DNA of 64,000 nucleotides from Margaritispora aquatica (lineage: Eukaryota > Ascomycota > Leotiomycetes > Helotiales > Discinellaceae): the NCBI GenBank assembly GCA_007644065.1, contig VJWN01000015.1, forward strand, positions 418,658 to 482,657, in the 5' to 3' direction. Positions 46,801 to 59,930 of the stretch are shown here, piece by piece. Made by a program: the position numbers and the translations under genes. Under the pieces are notes generated by a model, which ran no database searches, was not told the origin of the DNA, and saw only the letters and a list, made by a program, of their open reading frames with translations. Each line of letters begins with the position of its first letter. Position 1 is the stretch's first letter.

Positions 46801-47980
46801 AGTCATTGAATGTGTAAACCCACATCGGTAATTGGCAAAAGGTTGTCTTGTTCGGACTAGCTTCATGCCAGGAAACTCGGAATCATTAAGCTTTCGTGAA
46901 AACTTATCGTCCCAAACCTCCCACCGTTTCCTCATACTAAAGACTTAGTTAGTCTGCAACTTCTGGTCAACTGACGAAGGTAACAAAGATACATACGTTG
47001 GGCCATCGCAGCCTTGCTCTCCACCCATTATGTCGCCTATCGCTTCCCTAGTCTTCCTGTTTGTCATATAGACTTTCTCGTCAGCGGTCAGAATAAATCC
47101 CATGACACTAGAGCTATCAAATATAAATTTCTTGATCCTGAAACTATCCTTGGACTTGTCTATCGTTGGGTTGCGTTTGGGCGTACTTGGGGTCACTGAT
47201 ATCCCTTCGTCAGAAGACAGAGAGTCTGGAGAATGCATGTGCTTATAGATCTGGGCAGACCGCTCGAGCGAGAAAATGAAATGCATCCCATCATCTGTTG
47301 TCAAAGTCGAAATTAAGATCCGGAAATATCTATCCTCGAAGCGAAGATCCGAATTATCAACAACAGCATCTGCTTCGTGTACCGGATCACTTTCGCCATG
47401 TCTTGTTCCCCCTTCCCTTGATTGCTTTGTCGCAGCAAGCAAATTCTCCAACACAATTATCCAAGACCTGTTGTACAGCAAGCGAATGCCTATTTGTGCA
47501 AGTGTATGCCCAATAAGTCGAGTACTGGTCAAACTTAGGGGGTCCACCAATCCAAGCACCCGCTCGAAAGCTCGATTCGCAAAAACAGTGGTGTACGATG
47601 GTGATAGGACGAGTATTGGAGTATGAAGATGGCGCAGAATAGAAAGCTGAAGATCAATGCTAGTCTCTGACTCCATGCCAGTCTGAGAAGTGCACATTTT
47701 AATCAAATACACCGAAAATCTGAGATGAGGATAATTAGCCATCGTCCCAAGCAACAATTGAATATTGGGGTCCTCCATACCTGTCCAAAGTCTCCTTTGC
47801 AGGTCCAAATTTATCTCCTTGCTCTAGTCTTCCGGGTTGTCTTCTACATGGCCAACTGTTAATACTGCAAAGTATTCTCGTAGCGATATTCAGAGAAGTT
47901 GGAAATTCACCACATTGTTCATAGCAGAATATTGTCGAGGCTGAAAAGTCAATGAGGGCTTGGGAAGTTGGATGGATCAT
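43825..47980 (-). CDS. PAS-rich hybrid histidine kinase
   Basis: Nine exons on the minus strand: 47781-47980, 46997-47719, 46576-46936, 46044-46530, 45707-45990, 45626-45655, 45229-45578, 44473-45081 and 43825-44392, giving 1203 residues. PAS-like segments lie at about residues 85-120 (PILVLSPSYTTVFANRAFE), 280-300, 395-500 (WYDFTGMSREESIGKGF with its PAC) and 510-670. The kinase core has an H-box SHELRTP (His688), an N-box (RQVLSNLLTNALKF), G1 (EDTGIGI), F (LFKPFSQGD) and G2 (GGTGLGLTISK). The receiver has the acidic VVED pair, Asp1062 in MDVQMPVLDGY, MTAS, and the LPKPV lysine. A 60-residue Ser/Gly/Arg-rich insert splits the receiver between ILR and DIPVIAMTAS. It should autophosphorylate on His688 and pass phosphate to Asp1062 and then to a Ypd1-type carrier. 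The sensed signal is unknown; no membrane segment is seen, so it is probably cytosolic. Confidence 0.9.
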
Positions 47981-50549
47981 CTGGGCTCACACAGAAGCAA
48001 ACATGTGGGCTGGTTTCCCCCAGTCTGAACCCTGGGATCGACAGCCACAGTGACGGTAAGCTCATGTTGTGCAAGGAGTTCTAGACTTTGAGGATGCATT
48101 CCAGTGCCTGTCCGCCATCACACACTCAAGGTTGATGTAAAGGCGAATAGTGGGTATTTCCCACTAGATATGACGTCGCATTGATCATCCGAATTTTGAA
48201 TCCAAGACTAAGGTGACTAAATAATAGAAAGATAATATAGCGGGGAAGATATTGCACCACGATTTCTCCAGTATGCCAAGGGTTCGTGGTACCTGTCGTG
48301 CCTGTCTAGCCGTCCAGGTTCCCCTTATATCGAAGCTCTTTCTTACCTTAGTTTTCCCGATCAATCAGCAGCAGCTACATGCTGAATATTTTGTTGAATA
48401 TAATCAGGCAGCAAGTAAAAAGAAATATATCGATTGTACGACTACCTTCGAGATGAGGCGGAAGAAGTGATTGTATCATACAATTCTGAACTGAACTGAA
48501 GTGACCGGTCAGATCTCAGATCTCAGATCCCAGATGACGTCTGAGCTCCCAACACTTAAGCGAAAATGATTGTCTATCTTCAGGGTCTACCTTAATAACT
48601 TACATCCGCCTCTCCTTTTGATAATCTACTGAGGCAATGGACAAAAAATTATTCTCAACTCTTAACCTACTCTTCTTAACTACTTACTTAATTTCAATCT
48701 CAATCTCAAGCTTTCAATTATCATCGTGTGTGTGTTGCTCTCGTCATCTAACAATAAAAGTGTTGTCACAACAACTACGGATGCACCTCAACTCCTCTTG
48801 GCCGTAAAAACAAACTCAAAGCACGGGAGGAAAATGGTGTAGGTGCGAGCCCTTGTGACATTGTACCCGAGGAGCCTGCGCGATCCATCGTTCTTCTGCT
48901 TTTAGCTCAGGGCAGTTGGCCCTTAACATACTCGGTCATTAAGTTTATCTTCGGATGACTGTGATCCGTATTTGCAGCCGCAGACAGAGGAGCGATCTTT
49001 TACACACTTCCGAAGCGCTTGTGGAATTCCTTGTTCTTAATAACGTGATTCAAATATAGAATGAGTTTGAACTGATCAGCAAGATAGTGTCTCCATCCTC
49101 AAAGTTGAGAAGATATCCGGCTCGTTACTCTCTCCCCTCGGCTATCTTACAAAGCTGGTAAGGGGGTTGGAGGCGTTTGATACGATATCTACCTTAAATG
49201 AGTTTCCAGGGCCAGGCATGGAGATGATTCTGTCGCCTCGCCTGCGTTGCAATCCCTTCTACAAGCACTTCAGCTAGACATTTTCGTGACACACAAAATC
49301 GACCTTTAATCACGGTCCTATCGTTTTGCAAGATGCGGGGGAATCCAAACTTTCCGAAGTCTTGCTGATTGGTGTTTAGATGTATGAGAGGTCCGAGTGG
49401 AGGATAACGATCATGAAAGGAGGCGAGGGCCTTGTAATATGGGTCTGATTTGCAGAAATCGGTATGCAAAGTTCGTCCGGTGTTTCGGGGAGGTCTCCCA
49501 CCGGTCATGTCTCCGGATCCGACTTCAAGCCGGATGTTAGTCCATTAGAAAGGCTACAAAAGATGTTTCTGTGTTGAGATTGAGCAAACCTTAATATTTG
49601 CATCACTTCCCATTACCACCAACACACCAAAGGCAATCAGCGAAAACTTATCATTCATTCTATTCGCTAAACGCGGTTGATTACAGCCAATACCAATACC
49701 AATTTTTAAATATTCAGCAGCGACAAGCAGGGACTAGTACCTGCTTACTTTATAAGGCTAAGTTCAAAAATTGGCTCTTTGTGATTGGAACTTACCTTAC
49801 CTTGTCTATCTATCATGAATAATAATCTCTCTACTCTAGGACTAGGATATTGACGGGATTGGAAATGAAGTTGGAATAAGGAGTGGGTGGGATCTGTCAG
49901 GTAAGTAGCACGAAGCGAGGGAGACAATATCCGTAGCTGCGCTGCTTGTACTCAGAAACATGTAACACCTACTGCGCTTCAGAGTATGTAGGTAATGCAG
50001 TGGACTGTAATCATTTAATTGTGAACTCATCTCTTCTTAATATGTTTTTGTTTCTGTCATCGTAGTCAGAGTTGAAATTATATTTGAAACTACTGGTATA
50101 TGAACAGTGCAGAACAGAATACTTTACTGTCTCGCACTCACATACTCAAAGCACAGGACATGCTGCTGTTTTTTCTTGGTGATGATGATGATAACGCATG
50201 CGAGGGCAAGGCTTTGTAAACATGGCTGAAGTGTTATGAATATCACGGAGAGGTGCAACCAAATAATAGATTGTGAGATCCATTATCCATATCAACCTAG
50301 GTAGGCACTTTCTGTCATTGCTATTGCCATTGCTATTTCAGTCAATTGGACTTTTCAGCCTTGCAATCCACTGTCACGATTCGAGGCTCAAAGCTTAAAC
50401 TCGAAAAATGATCTCCACGCTCATCCAAGAAATGCATCAAGATTCCAGCCCCAAACCCTCAACGCCACGCATGAAATAGCAACCACACTTCCAGTCTCAT
50501 TCTCATCTCATTTCAGTACAGATAAGTAACAGACATCCAACGTGTCCGT
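47981..50549. other. Intergenic, no supported gene
   Basis: About 2.6 kb upstream of the histidine kinase and downstream of the CoA-transferase. No frame shows domain-like sequence. Tandem CAGATCTCAGAT-type motifs occur near 48510-48535. I see no tRNA with a complete cloverleaf. Confidence 0.5.
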
Positions 50550-52307
50550 TTACAGCATAGGCTTCAGATCCTCAGCAACCTTGAATGGCGCTTCCGTCTT
50601 GCCCTTGATCTCATCAACGGTAACCCCATCCGCGATCTCAATTAGCGTGAGACCGGTTGCGAAATCGACGTTGAAGACACCCTAGTTTTCAAAATTAGCA
50701 CCGCTTGCTTGCAATTGACACATATAAAACTCGACTAACGAGCTCAAGAAGAGAGTGGAGGAGAACTTACCAACTCAGTGATGATCATAGACACGCACGA
50801 TTTCCCCGTCAACGGGAACGCGCACTGCTTGACAATCTTCGCATTGCCCTTCTTATCGCAATGCTCCATCGTAACCACGACCTTCGTCTTCTCAGGATTA
50901 CTGACCAAGTCCATCGCGCCTCCAAAGCCCTTTATCTTGCCAGGCAACATCCAGTTCGCCAAATCTCCATTGCCACTAACCTGCATGGCACCCAGAATTG
51001 TGAGATCAATACGCCCACTCCTAATCATGCCAAAGCTCTCTTCAGAGCCGAAGACAGCTGCACCAGCGTTGAGAGTGACTGTTTCCTTGCCCGCGTTAAT
51101 TAGATCTGCGTCCGCTTGTCCCTTGACTGGGTAGGGACCCAGGCCTAAGATGCCGTTCTCGGATTGCAGCTGTACTTCGACCTCGGGACCTACGAAGGCT
51201 GGTGCAAGCATAGGCATCCCGATACCGAGATTGGCGTACATGCCGTTCTTGAACTCCTTTGCGGCTCTCCTGACGATCCTCTCTCGCTTTGCTGCTGTGT
51301 CGCCGCTACCGAGGGCGGCTTTAGCCTCGGGGTCGTTGGGGTCCTTAGCGAAGGTGTATTTCTCGATAGCTTTCTCTTTGGTGGATTGGATGACTCGCTT
51401 GACGTAGATTCCGGGTAGGTGGACTGCCTCAGGTGGGATCTCGCCTGGTTCGACGATGTGCTCTGCTTCTACTATTGTCATCTTTGCATTACGACCCTGA
51501 CACAGCATATTAGTACTCTTTCTTCCAAAAACAGTTCTAGGCTGTGACAAAACATACCATAGCTCCATTAAAATTATTAGCCGTCAACCTAAACTGGCAA
51601 TTCCCCAACCGATCTGCCTTCCACGCCTTCACAAACGCATAATCACCCTTGATGCTCTCCTCCAGCAGATACTGCTTGCCCGCAAAGACCTTGACATCCT
51701 TGGGATAACTATACGTATGCGGCGTGCCATCGGCATTATTCCTCAACGGCAGCTCGCCCGTCTGCACGACGGTTCCAAACGCAGCCGGCGTATAGAACGC
51801 CGGAATGCCCTTCCCACCACTGGCACACCGTTCGGCCAGGGTGCCCTGCGGCGTGAGTTCGAGCTCCACCTCGCCCGTGAGGTACATCTTCTCAAAGGTC
51901 TTGTTCTCGCCGATATAGCTCGCAATCATCTTGCGGATCTGCTTGGTCTTGAGGAGCTTGCCGAGGCCGCTGGTATCTGTGCCAGCGTTGTTGGAAACGG
52001 CCGTGAGACCCACGAGGTCCGGACGCTGCACGACTTCGTCGATGAGCGTGTCGGGGACGCCGCAGAGCCCAAAGCCTCCGCAGAGAACGGTGCTGTTGGG
52101 TTGCATGTCCTTGAGGGCTTCGGCGGCAGAGGGGAGGACTTTGTTGATTTCGTGGCGACGGGCGGTGGATGCAAATGTGCGAGCTAGGAGGAGGGATTGC
52201 TGCGATTGACTTAGTGTCTATTATTCAATTGTCAGAGATATCTCTTCACATACCTTATTTCCCCTCGACCATGCCCTCGCCGTCCTATAACACAGAATTG
52301 CGGACAT
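50550..52307 (-). CDS. Succinyl-CoA:3-ketoacid CoA-transferase, mitochondrial (SCOT)
   Basis: Four exons on the minus strand (52254-52307, 51558-52199, 50771-51496, 50550-50681), all in phase 0, give 517 residues, the usual length for the fused alpha-beta enzyme. The N-terminus ([18 protein letters not shown], then [15 protein letters not shown]) is a basic mitochondrial presequence. The alpha part has the CoA-transferase signature [13 protein letters not shown] and TAVSNNAG. The beta part has the second signature with the catalytic glutamate in [12 protein letters not shown], then [17 protein letters not shown]. The enzyme moves CoA from succinyl-CoA to acetoacetate or related acids in the mitochondrial matrix; in fungi such enzymes also serve acetate and propionyl-CoA handling. 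Its presence in the window with a JEN carboxylate carrier is probably coincidence, as they are 35 kb apart. Confidence 0.95.
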
Positions 52308-53051
52308 TTTGTCTCTAGAGGTGCTTCCCTTCCCAATCCTTTGTATTTCTGACTTTCCAAGCTTTCGTCTCCTTTTCTAGCTTCCTAATCAAAACAATTG
52401 ATCTCTCAAGTTACACTCAGGGCTCAAAAATGAAGAAGTAGCAGAAAGTATCATGAAGAGAAACCAGCCGCAACGGAAGCTTGGGGAGCTTCATCATTTT
52501 GATACTTCCCTCCCAGCCCAGGCGGGAGAGCTCTTAACCCACCAAAGCCGAAGTCCGATGATGGGATCTACCCCACGATTTCTAAAGCCGGTGGTATAGC
52601 CGAGCAGGAACAGGAACGGAAAGTGGCGGAACTAGGCCGCATTCAGATTTCAGGGCAAAAGTGAGACATTTGAGCTCACAAGCCTGCATGTTGGCGGTCT
52701 CACGAGCTGAACTGAGCTGAGCTGGGCTTTGTTAGCATGTGCACGAGACCATGGTCAAACACTGGTCATAGATAGCTGTGTATGACTAACAACTAGAAAC
52801 AGCTTTACAACAGTAACAAACTCATAAAGAACATTCATTTAAAAGGCTAACAGTGACATAGAAGATTCCGTTCTGATCGTGTTGATCCATTATCATATCA
52901 GTACCACACAGTATGAGCTCCATCGCAGTGACTAGAAAAAGAGATACACCAGAGAGAGACCTAAAGTACAATGTAAGGAAACGCCGTTCCCACCCTCATG
53001 TTGGTCTCAATCCCCTATCCAATTTATGTTCCTTCAAATGTTGTTCAGCAT
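52308..53051. other. Intergenic: CoA-transferase promoter and PEP4 3' flank
   Basis: No gene is seen. An imperfect GAGCTGAACTGAGCTGAGCTG repeat lies near 52705-52727. The right part downstream of the protease stop probably carries its 3' UTR. Confidence 0.5.
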
Positions 53052-54352
<1,301 letters not shown>

Positions 54353-55886
54353 AATTGAGGTTCCGTATTAGGGATTACTATGGAAGGTTGGTGAGGATAC
54401 AATAGGATCCGAATTGTGTTGATGAATTGTTGTTGTTGTTGATGTTGATAGGAAGAAGAGGTCGAAAGAGGTCGAAGTCCTGGGTACAAGGTGGAGGCGA
54501 GCAGATGACGATGCGATCGATAGCGGTTAAAGTACTGTTGCTGTTGCCTTCCGGCCGAAACCGGTTTAGCTCTGGGGAGCTTCGTGGCTGGGGAAACAGG
54601 AAACACTAGAAAACCACCAGGCATTCTGATTAGTCCAGATCCAGCTCCAGTTCGTTTGGTGCCGCTTTGATAAGGTACAACTTCCTCCCCATCTAATAAG
54701 GTGCAGTAAAGGTGAACCAGCATTCATAGTGGGGATAGCTCCATAGTTCATGGTCTAAGATACATAAGGGACCTTAAGATCTTAGGTAATACTCAAATAA
54801 TATATCACCTACTTTCAATAGATGGAAAATGATGTAATATGTTCATGGATGTATAACAAACAGCTAGCTGCGATTCAGGTACCATTACCAATTTCCCAAT
54901 GCACCTCACCTCACCTACCTCAACCAGTGACTGCGCGAGACCTGAAGGTTGCATTAGGCTCAATAGTTATTCAAGTCGCGAGCAATGTCACCTCATTCAT
55001 ATAATGAATGATCAATCTGAGATTTATGAATTGTCGTGTCTTGAACAATTTGCTCATAATATACCTTACTCATGTTGATCGCACTGTGGGACGGCCCGGT
55101 TTCAATTTACCTACTTTATGTCTCTCTATGCAAACAGTTTCTGTTTCCACCACACTTCCTTGACACACAAACAAGATCCACACCGACAACAAACACACGG
55201 GCAATTGAGTAGTGAGTACTTGATTTATTCGTTTCGCTGTATGCCCATCTCAACCTGTAGAACACCATCACAACCACCCACCCATCCACCCTTCCATTCA
55301 TTCATCCAGCCAGCTAACTAGCCATACCGATGCATCAGTTCGTGCCCAATCCCCAAGTCGGTCGTATGCTCTTCCTCGTTAACCATCGCTGCTCAAACAT
55401 ATACGCCAGGTCACCGGAAAAGTAGTTCCATGCGCCAATTGATGTGATTCTGTTGCCCCTCGCCACCACCATGATGCAGAGTAAAGCAAAAATAAAGCAA
55501 AGCAGAGAGGGGGAAAAAGGTTCAAGGTAGGTAGGCCCGCTTAACGTAAACAACCAGGGCCGAAGATGCCAGTTCACCAACCAGAATCGAGGGAGAGGAC
55601 GCCGGTTGATGCAATAAGATTCGAAATCGTGATTTCTAAAGTCATGAAATCCCTGTGAAAAAGTTACAGTATTCTTAACATGATAATTGTCTTGGTATAA
55701 TCTAGTGTCCGCTTGTATGAGAGACCAATAGTGAAGATTATAAGCGGAGATCCCAATCACCTGTGAAGAAAGAGTAAATCAGTCATCAGTTTCCCTACAC
55801 TGCGATATGCAAAGCAAAATTTGTGAGGGGCGTAATGCATTGGTAGGAGGCGTGAAAGGCAAATACAGCGTAAAGACAAAGGGGTA
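54353..55886. other. Intergenic between two minus-strand genes
   Basis: The right side holds the 3' flank of the RBR ligase and the left the PEP4 promoter, with a GTT run near 54427-54442 and a GAAGAGGTCGAAGTC-like stretch near 54455-54480. No gene is supported. Confidence 0.5.
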
Positions 55887-57528
55887 TCAAAAATTGGTTG
55901 ACCAGGACCACACACCGTTTGCGAGATTGTCGGCAGTATCCTTTAGCAAAATAACACGTCGCTTGTTGCAGTATGAAGTCTTGTCCATAATCTCAACCTT
56001 GAGCTTGGGGTCGGCAAGGTCAGTAACAGGCTTTTCAAACATCTCCGATAGTGCCTCGACAGCCATCTCCAAGTCTTTCTGGTTGTCCTCGAACATCTCG
56101 GTTAAGTTGTTGCGTGCGAGATAAAATGCAAACGCATATGTCCACTTCAAAGTTTGACGACATGTCTGGAGAGCCTGTGATGCTGCATTCAAGTATTGAA
56201 CCTCAATCCAGGACATGCCTGAAGCAGATTGCAGTTGCACCATCTTTTTCTCGGTCTTGACGAAGATATCTTTGTCCAGCTTTGCGGACTGTTCGTGATT
56301 CGCATACCGATTGTAGTAATGTAGGTATCGTTCTAAAGAAACACGAGATTTTGTTTGGTTGTCTCGTGCATCAGATCCACTCTTCTCTTCGAACCTGTTG
56401 CAGTTGTACCAACTTGTGCCATGCTCTGACCATAATCCCATACACATCCAGCAGAATTCATGCTTACACTTCCTGCAGGTCATGTGGTTACATCCTCCGT
56501 TTTTCTCGATAGTTGAGTTACATTTCGGACACTCTTTTGTGTTGGCTGAGATCCAGTTGGCTGTTTCCGAATCATCGGCACACTTCTTCATCCACTTCTT
56601 CACCAACTCACAAGGAGCAGGCTGATGATCTGGCAAAGCACATCCAAAGCAGAACCTATGTTTACAATCGCAGGCTACTGTAGGTACCACTTTGTCCAAA
56701 TCCTTCTTTTTAATACCGCACTCAACAGCATTTTGACAATCCGGGGCAGGGCACCATTTGAGTTGGTCTTTGTCCTCCACATATGTCCTTGTAAGCAGTT
56801 CGTGGTATCGTGCTTGCAGATCTGCGGCCACCAGCAGGTCGAGTGACTTGGAATCCATGATTCGTTTGCAGCCGTCCTGCGGGCATTGGATTCTGGCTGC
56901 TTCTCCTTCCTCCTTTATCTTTTGATTCAAATATTGCTTGTAGCACTCAACACAGTATCGGTGACCGCACTTCATGGCAAATGACTGGAGCCCTGGGCCA
57001 TCCTCGCAGCAGATATCACATACAAATCCAGGAATGACTTGCAGCGTTGGAAGAACGGATACACTTTGACCAACACCAGCATCCTCCTTAACCTTCCTAG
57101 GTCGGTCCATATATTCCTCGATAAGTCGTTCCTTGTTCCACCGGAAGTATCGAAGTAATATCGCTGCATCCTCAGCTGTAAGATCCAAAATCATGTTAAC
57201 CTCAGCGATGAGATCATCTTGCTGTGCCTGAACGTCGTCCGGATGGTAGACCTTGTATGAAGTATCAAATTCCCTCCTCTCTTTCTTCACCTGGTTCTTC
57301 TGCGTGTATCCGAGATCGGGTTCAGGTTCGTCAAACCCAAATTCTGTAGAAGCATGACACGTCAATACCAACAACAGATCGAAGGGGGAAGCATGCCAAA
57401 ACGGGATTCTGCAAAAAGGACTTACCATCTCCTGAGCCATCATCATTATCACTATCGTCCTGCAGAACGTTGTCTTCCTCGCTCGAGTTGACGTCCGACA
57501 TAAAGTCGCCTTCGTCTTCCGAATCCAT
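55887..57528 (-). CDS. Ariadne-type RBR E3 ubiquitin-protein ligase
   Basis: Two exons on the minus strand (57426-57528 and 55887-57343) with an 82-bp intron give 519 residues from the ATG at 57528, which has a strong context (CACCATGG). The acidic N-terminus (MDSEDEGDFMSDVNSSEED) is typical of Ariadne. A UBA-like segment (LLRYFRWNKERLIEEYMD) leads into RING1 (CDICCEDG...CGHRYCVECYKQYL), IBR (WCPAPDCQNAVEC...CDCKHRFCFGC) and RING2 with the catalytic cysteine in EKNGGCNHMTCRKCKHEFCW. The C-terminal Ariadne helical domain is visible (RYLHYYNRYANHEQSA, LKWTYAFAFYLARNN, ILLKDTADNLANGVW). RBR enzymes form a thioester on RING2 and are switched on by neddylated cullins; orthologues act in general protein quality control. 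Gene order and length agree with a conserved single-copy gene. Confidence 0.95.
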
Positions 57529-58627
57529 GGTGAGAGGGGTAGGTGGAGCAATCGGTGCGGTGGATGCAATCCTCTTGTTTGATCCTGCTTGGCTAGACGA
57601 TGATAATGCCTCGCCCGCCTTCCTTTTCTTGAGTTGGGAAGAAATTTTGGATGTATGTCGAAGTTCCGAGGGTGTACGAGTATTGAAGTGTTGGGTGGGA
57701 GGGAGTCTGATCAAACGAGGCTGTAGGCTGGCTTGTGGGCAAGGGGAACAGATCCGTGTGACTCAGTTGTTTCGCAGAGGGAGTCTCATGAACAGGTTGG
57801 AATTCTGGGAATCCGGCAGTGACTGTACTTGCGCGTGGGAACTTTGGGTTTATATTTGGACAATTTGTCGGTGGGATGTGACGAAACCTAAGGAAGTTCG
57901 ATGATGGAAGGCGAAGTTGCAGCGGTTCCAGGCTAATCGTGATCCGATAAGGCGTTGGGTAAGCCGAACTGACTCAAGAAATAGGCAGGACAAACGAGAA
58001 CTCAAACCTCCTTTATTTGCGTTATTTCTCCCAATTTCAGCTTTTGCTTTTTTAAGACTCAACTTTATTCATTTCCAACTACAGGTAAGCATTCTAGGCT
58101 GTTCCTGGAGCTCAAATATCACATGATAAACATATCACATGACTGCTAACTTGCCTTGCATGCTTCAAGGCAGGTGGGGAGCCCCTGACTTAGCTGCCTT
58201 GAATAAACTCGCTTGGATCCTGATAGAGGAGACTTTGTTTTAAGTCGTTTGCCCATAACAGAGTCAGTCACTTTGGTGTGTCTTGTAACTACCTTACCCA
58301 GGCTTTAGTCTATCCCTACCTTAATATCCTTATCTTAATTGATAGGCACTGTTAGATCTGTCACCCAGGAGGAAATTTACAATATATGATCCAGTGAAAT
58401 CATCGAATACTGCGTGGATAAGGTGTTAATTGGTTAGGTGGTCGGAGCTGTTCGTTCTGTGAGGCGACAGGTCTCTATCGATTAAGCGAGGAAGAATTTC
58501 ATTGTCTTTGGGCTAAGCCAACATTTCTATAAGTATTGCATTATGTCTATCTGAAGATCGTTTGCCCAAGCAAGTGGAGCTCTACGACCAAGTCTTGCAT
58601 AAGATTGCCACCCTATCGTTTTTATCT
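57529..58627. other. Intergenic, no supported gene
   Basis: This is the RBR ligase promoter region and the 3' flank of the arabinanase gene. The frame upstream of 57528 stays open to 57714 without an earlier ATG, so it is treated as leader. Nothing else is seen. Confidence 0.5.
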
Positions 58628-59863
58628 TTAAACCGCTGCAGCAAGGCCAGCTTTGATATCGATCACACTAACCGTGATCTTGTTTGTCGTTGATGGGGGT
58701 AACTTTCCACCTCCCATAATAAGCAAATGGTTCTTATTGCTCTCCAAAACTCTCAAATGTCTGGTATAGCTAACTCCCTCCGGCGTAGCCACACTCTTCC
58801 AACTTCCCACGTCACCAAGCTTAGTGTTAACAAACACCTCAGTGCGACTTCCACAACTGACTGCAATGGTACCATTCACGCCGCCAACTGGGGACCAGAC
58901 GACGTATGGCGAGCCGTTGGGCTGGATCTTCGTGTCTGTCACGAGCGGGTACCCGATCGAGGAGTTGAAATCGAGTGGGTTGGATGCGAAGCGGTAGTAA
59001 ACGGGAAACTGGTACGAGGTGCCTACGATAGTTGGACCGCCACCGAACTCGTAGGTGAGCATGTATTTTCCGTTGGGCAGGAGAGCGATGGTTGGCATGC
59101 CTGGACGGTCGGTGTAGCGTGCTGAGACGACATCGTCGACTGGTGGGGCCCAGGTCAGGAGATCTTTAGAGGTTTGATGAACGAGTTTCTAGGAATTTTT
59201 AGTATTTGTCTGATTTAAGTTCTTCGTATACCTAGAATGATGTATTGAAAGAGGAGGGCATACTTGACCGTACCGAGGATCGCGCTGATCGGAGTAGTAG
59301 TTGATGATTTGGCCCTTGTAGTACATCAAGAACGGCTCCCAGATAGCTGGAATACCATTATTTGGGATTGCAGCTCCACCAGCAGCGACGTTTGAAACAA
59401 ACTCCCAAGTGCGTCCATTGTCTCGACTAGCGTAGACATCGATTCTCGTCTGGCTCAAGTCCGTGGGGATTGAATTCCCAGAAGCCAAGACGGTACCAGC
59501 TGGAAACTTGCCCACACGAGCGGGAAGCACGTACAGAAAAGGCTGATACCTCAGTCCCCATCCATTGACGGTATCATGGATTTCCGAGATCTTCTTCCAG
59601 GTCTCCCCTCCATCACAACTCTCGTAGATGGGAAAGTAGACAAGTGGAGGCTCGGGGCTGTAGTTTTCCCAGGTTGCGAGGAGGACGCCACCTTGTAGCT
59701 CAACAGTTCGGGCGTAGAGGACCTGAGGGTCGGTGTAATTTGTTGGAGGAGTGTAAATCACGACATTGGAGAATGTTGAAAATGGAGCTAGGGCGCGAGT
59801 GGAGGGAGCTGCGAGAATGCCCCCGAACAGTAAAGGAACTAGGGAAAGAGCCTTGAAAAGCAT
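58628..59863 (-). CDS. Secreted GH93 exo-arabinanase (sialidase-fold)
   Basis: Two exons on the minus strand, about 59264-59863 and 58628-59188, joined in phase 0 across a 75-bp intron, give 386 residues. The first 19 residues (MLFKALSLVPLLFGGILAA) are a signal peptide. The sequence has the bladed sialidase fold with Asp-box-like motifs (SCDGGETWKKIS, SRDNGRTWEFVS) and strand patterns of glycoside hydrolase family 93 exo-alpha-1,5-L-arabinanases: LLATWENYSPEPP, GNSIPTDLSQTRIDVYAS, WEPFLMYYKGQIINYYSDQRD, KYMLTYEFGGG and PYVVWSP. Family enzymes release arabinobiose from the ends of pectic arabinan, so this points to plant cell-wall use. An AT-rich TATA element lies about 60 bp upstream. Family is confident; the exact splice donor position may be off by one base. 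Confidence 0.88.
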
Positions 59864-59920
59864 GACTTTGAGTGTGTCTCGAGAGTCTGGAGATTGTAGA
59901 TCGAGGTCATTGATGCATTC

Positions 59921-59930
59921 TTATTTATAT
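59921..59930 (-). promoter_or_regulatory. TATA-like element of the GH93 gene
   Basis: The minus strand reads ATATAAATAA about 60 bp upstream of the start codon at 59863, close for a fungal promoter and suggesting a short leader. Confidence 0.5.

Noticed and set aside
47981..50549. tRNA or other structured RNA genes
   Set aside because: I looked for T-loop GGTTCGA-type boxes with a matching acceptor stem here and elsewhere and found none that close.
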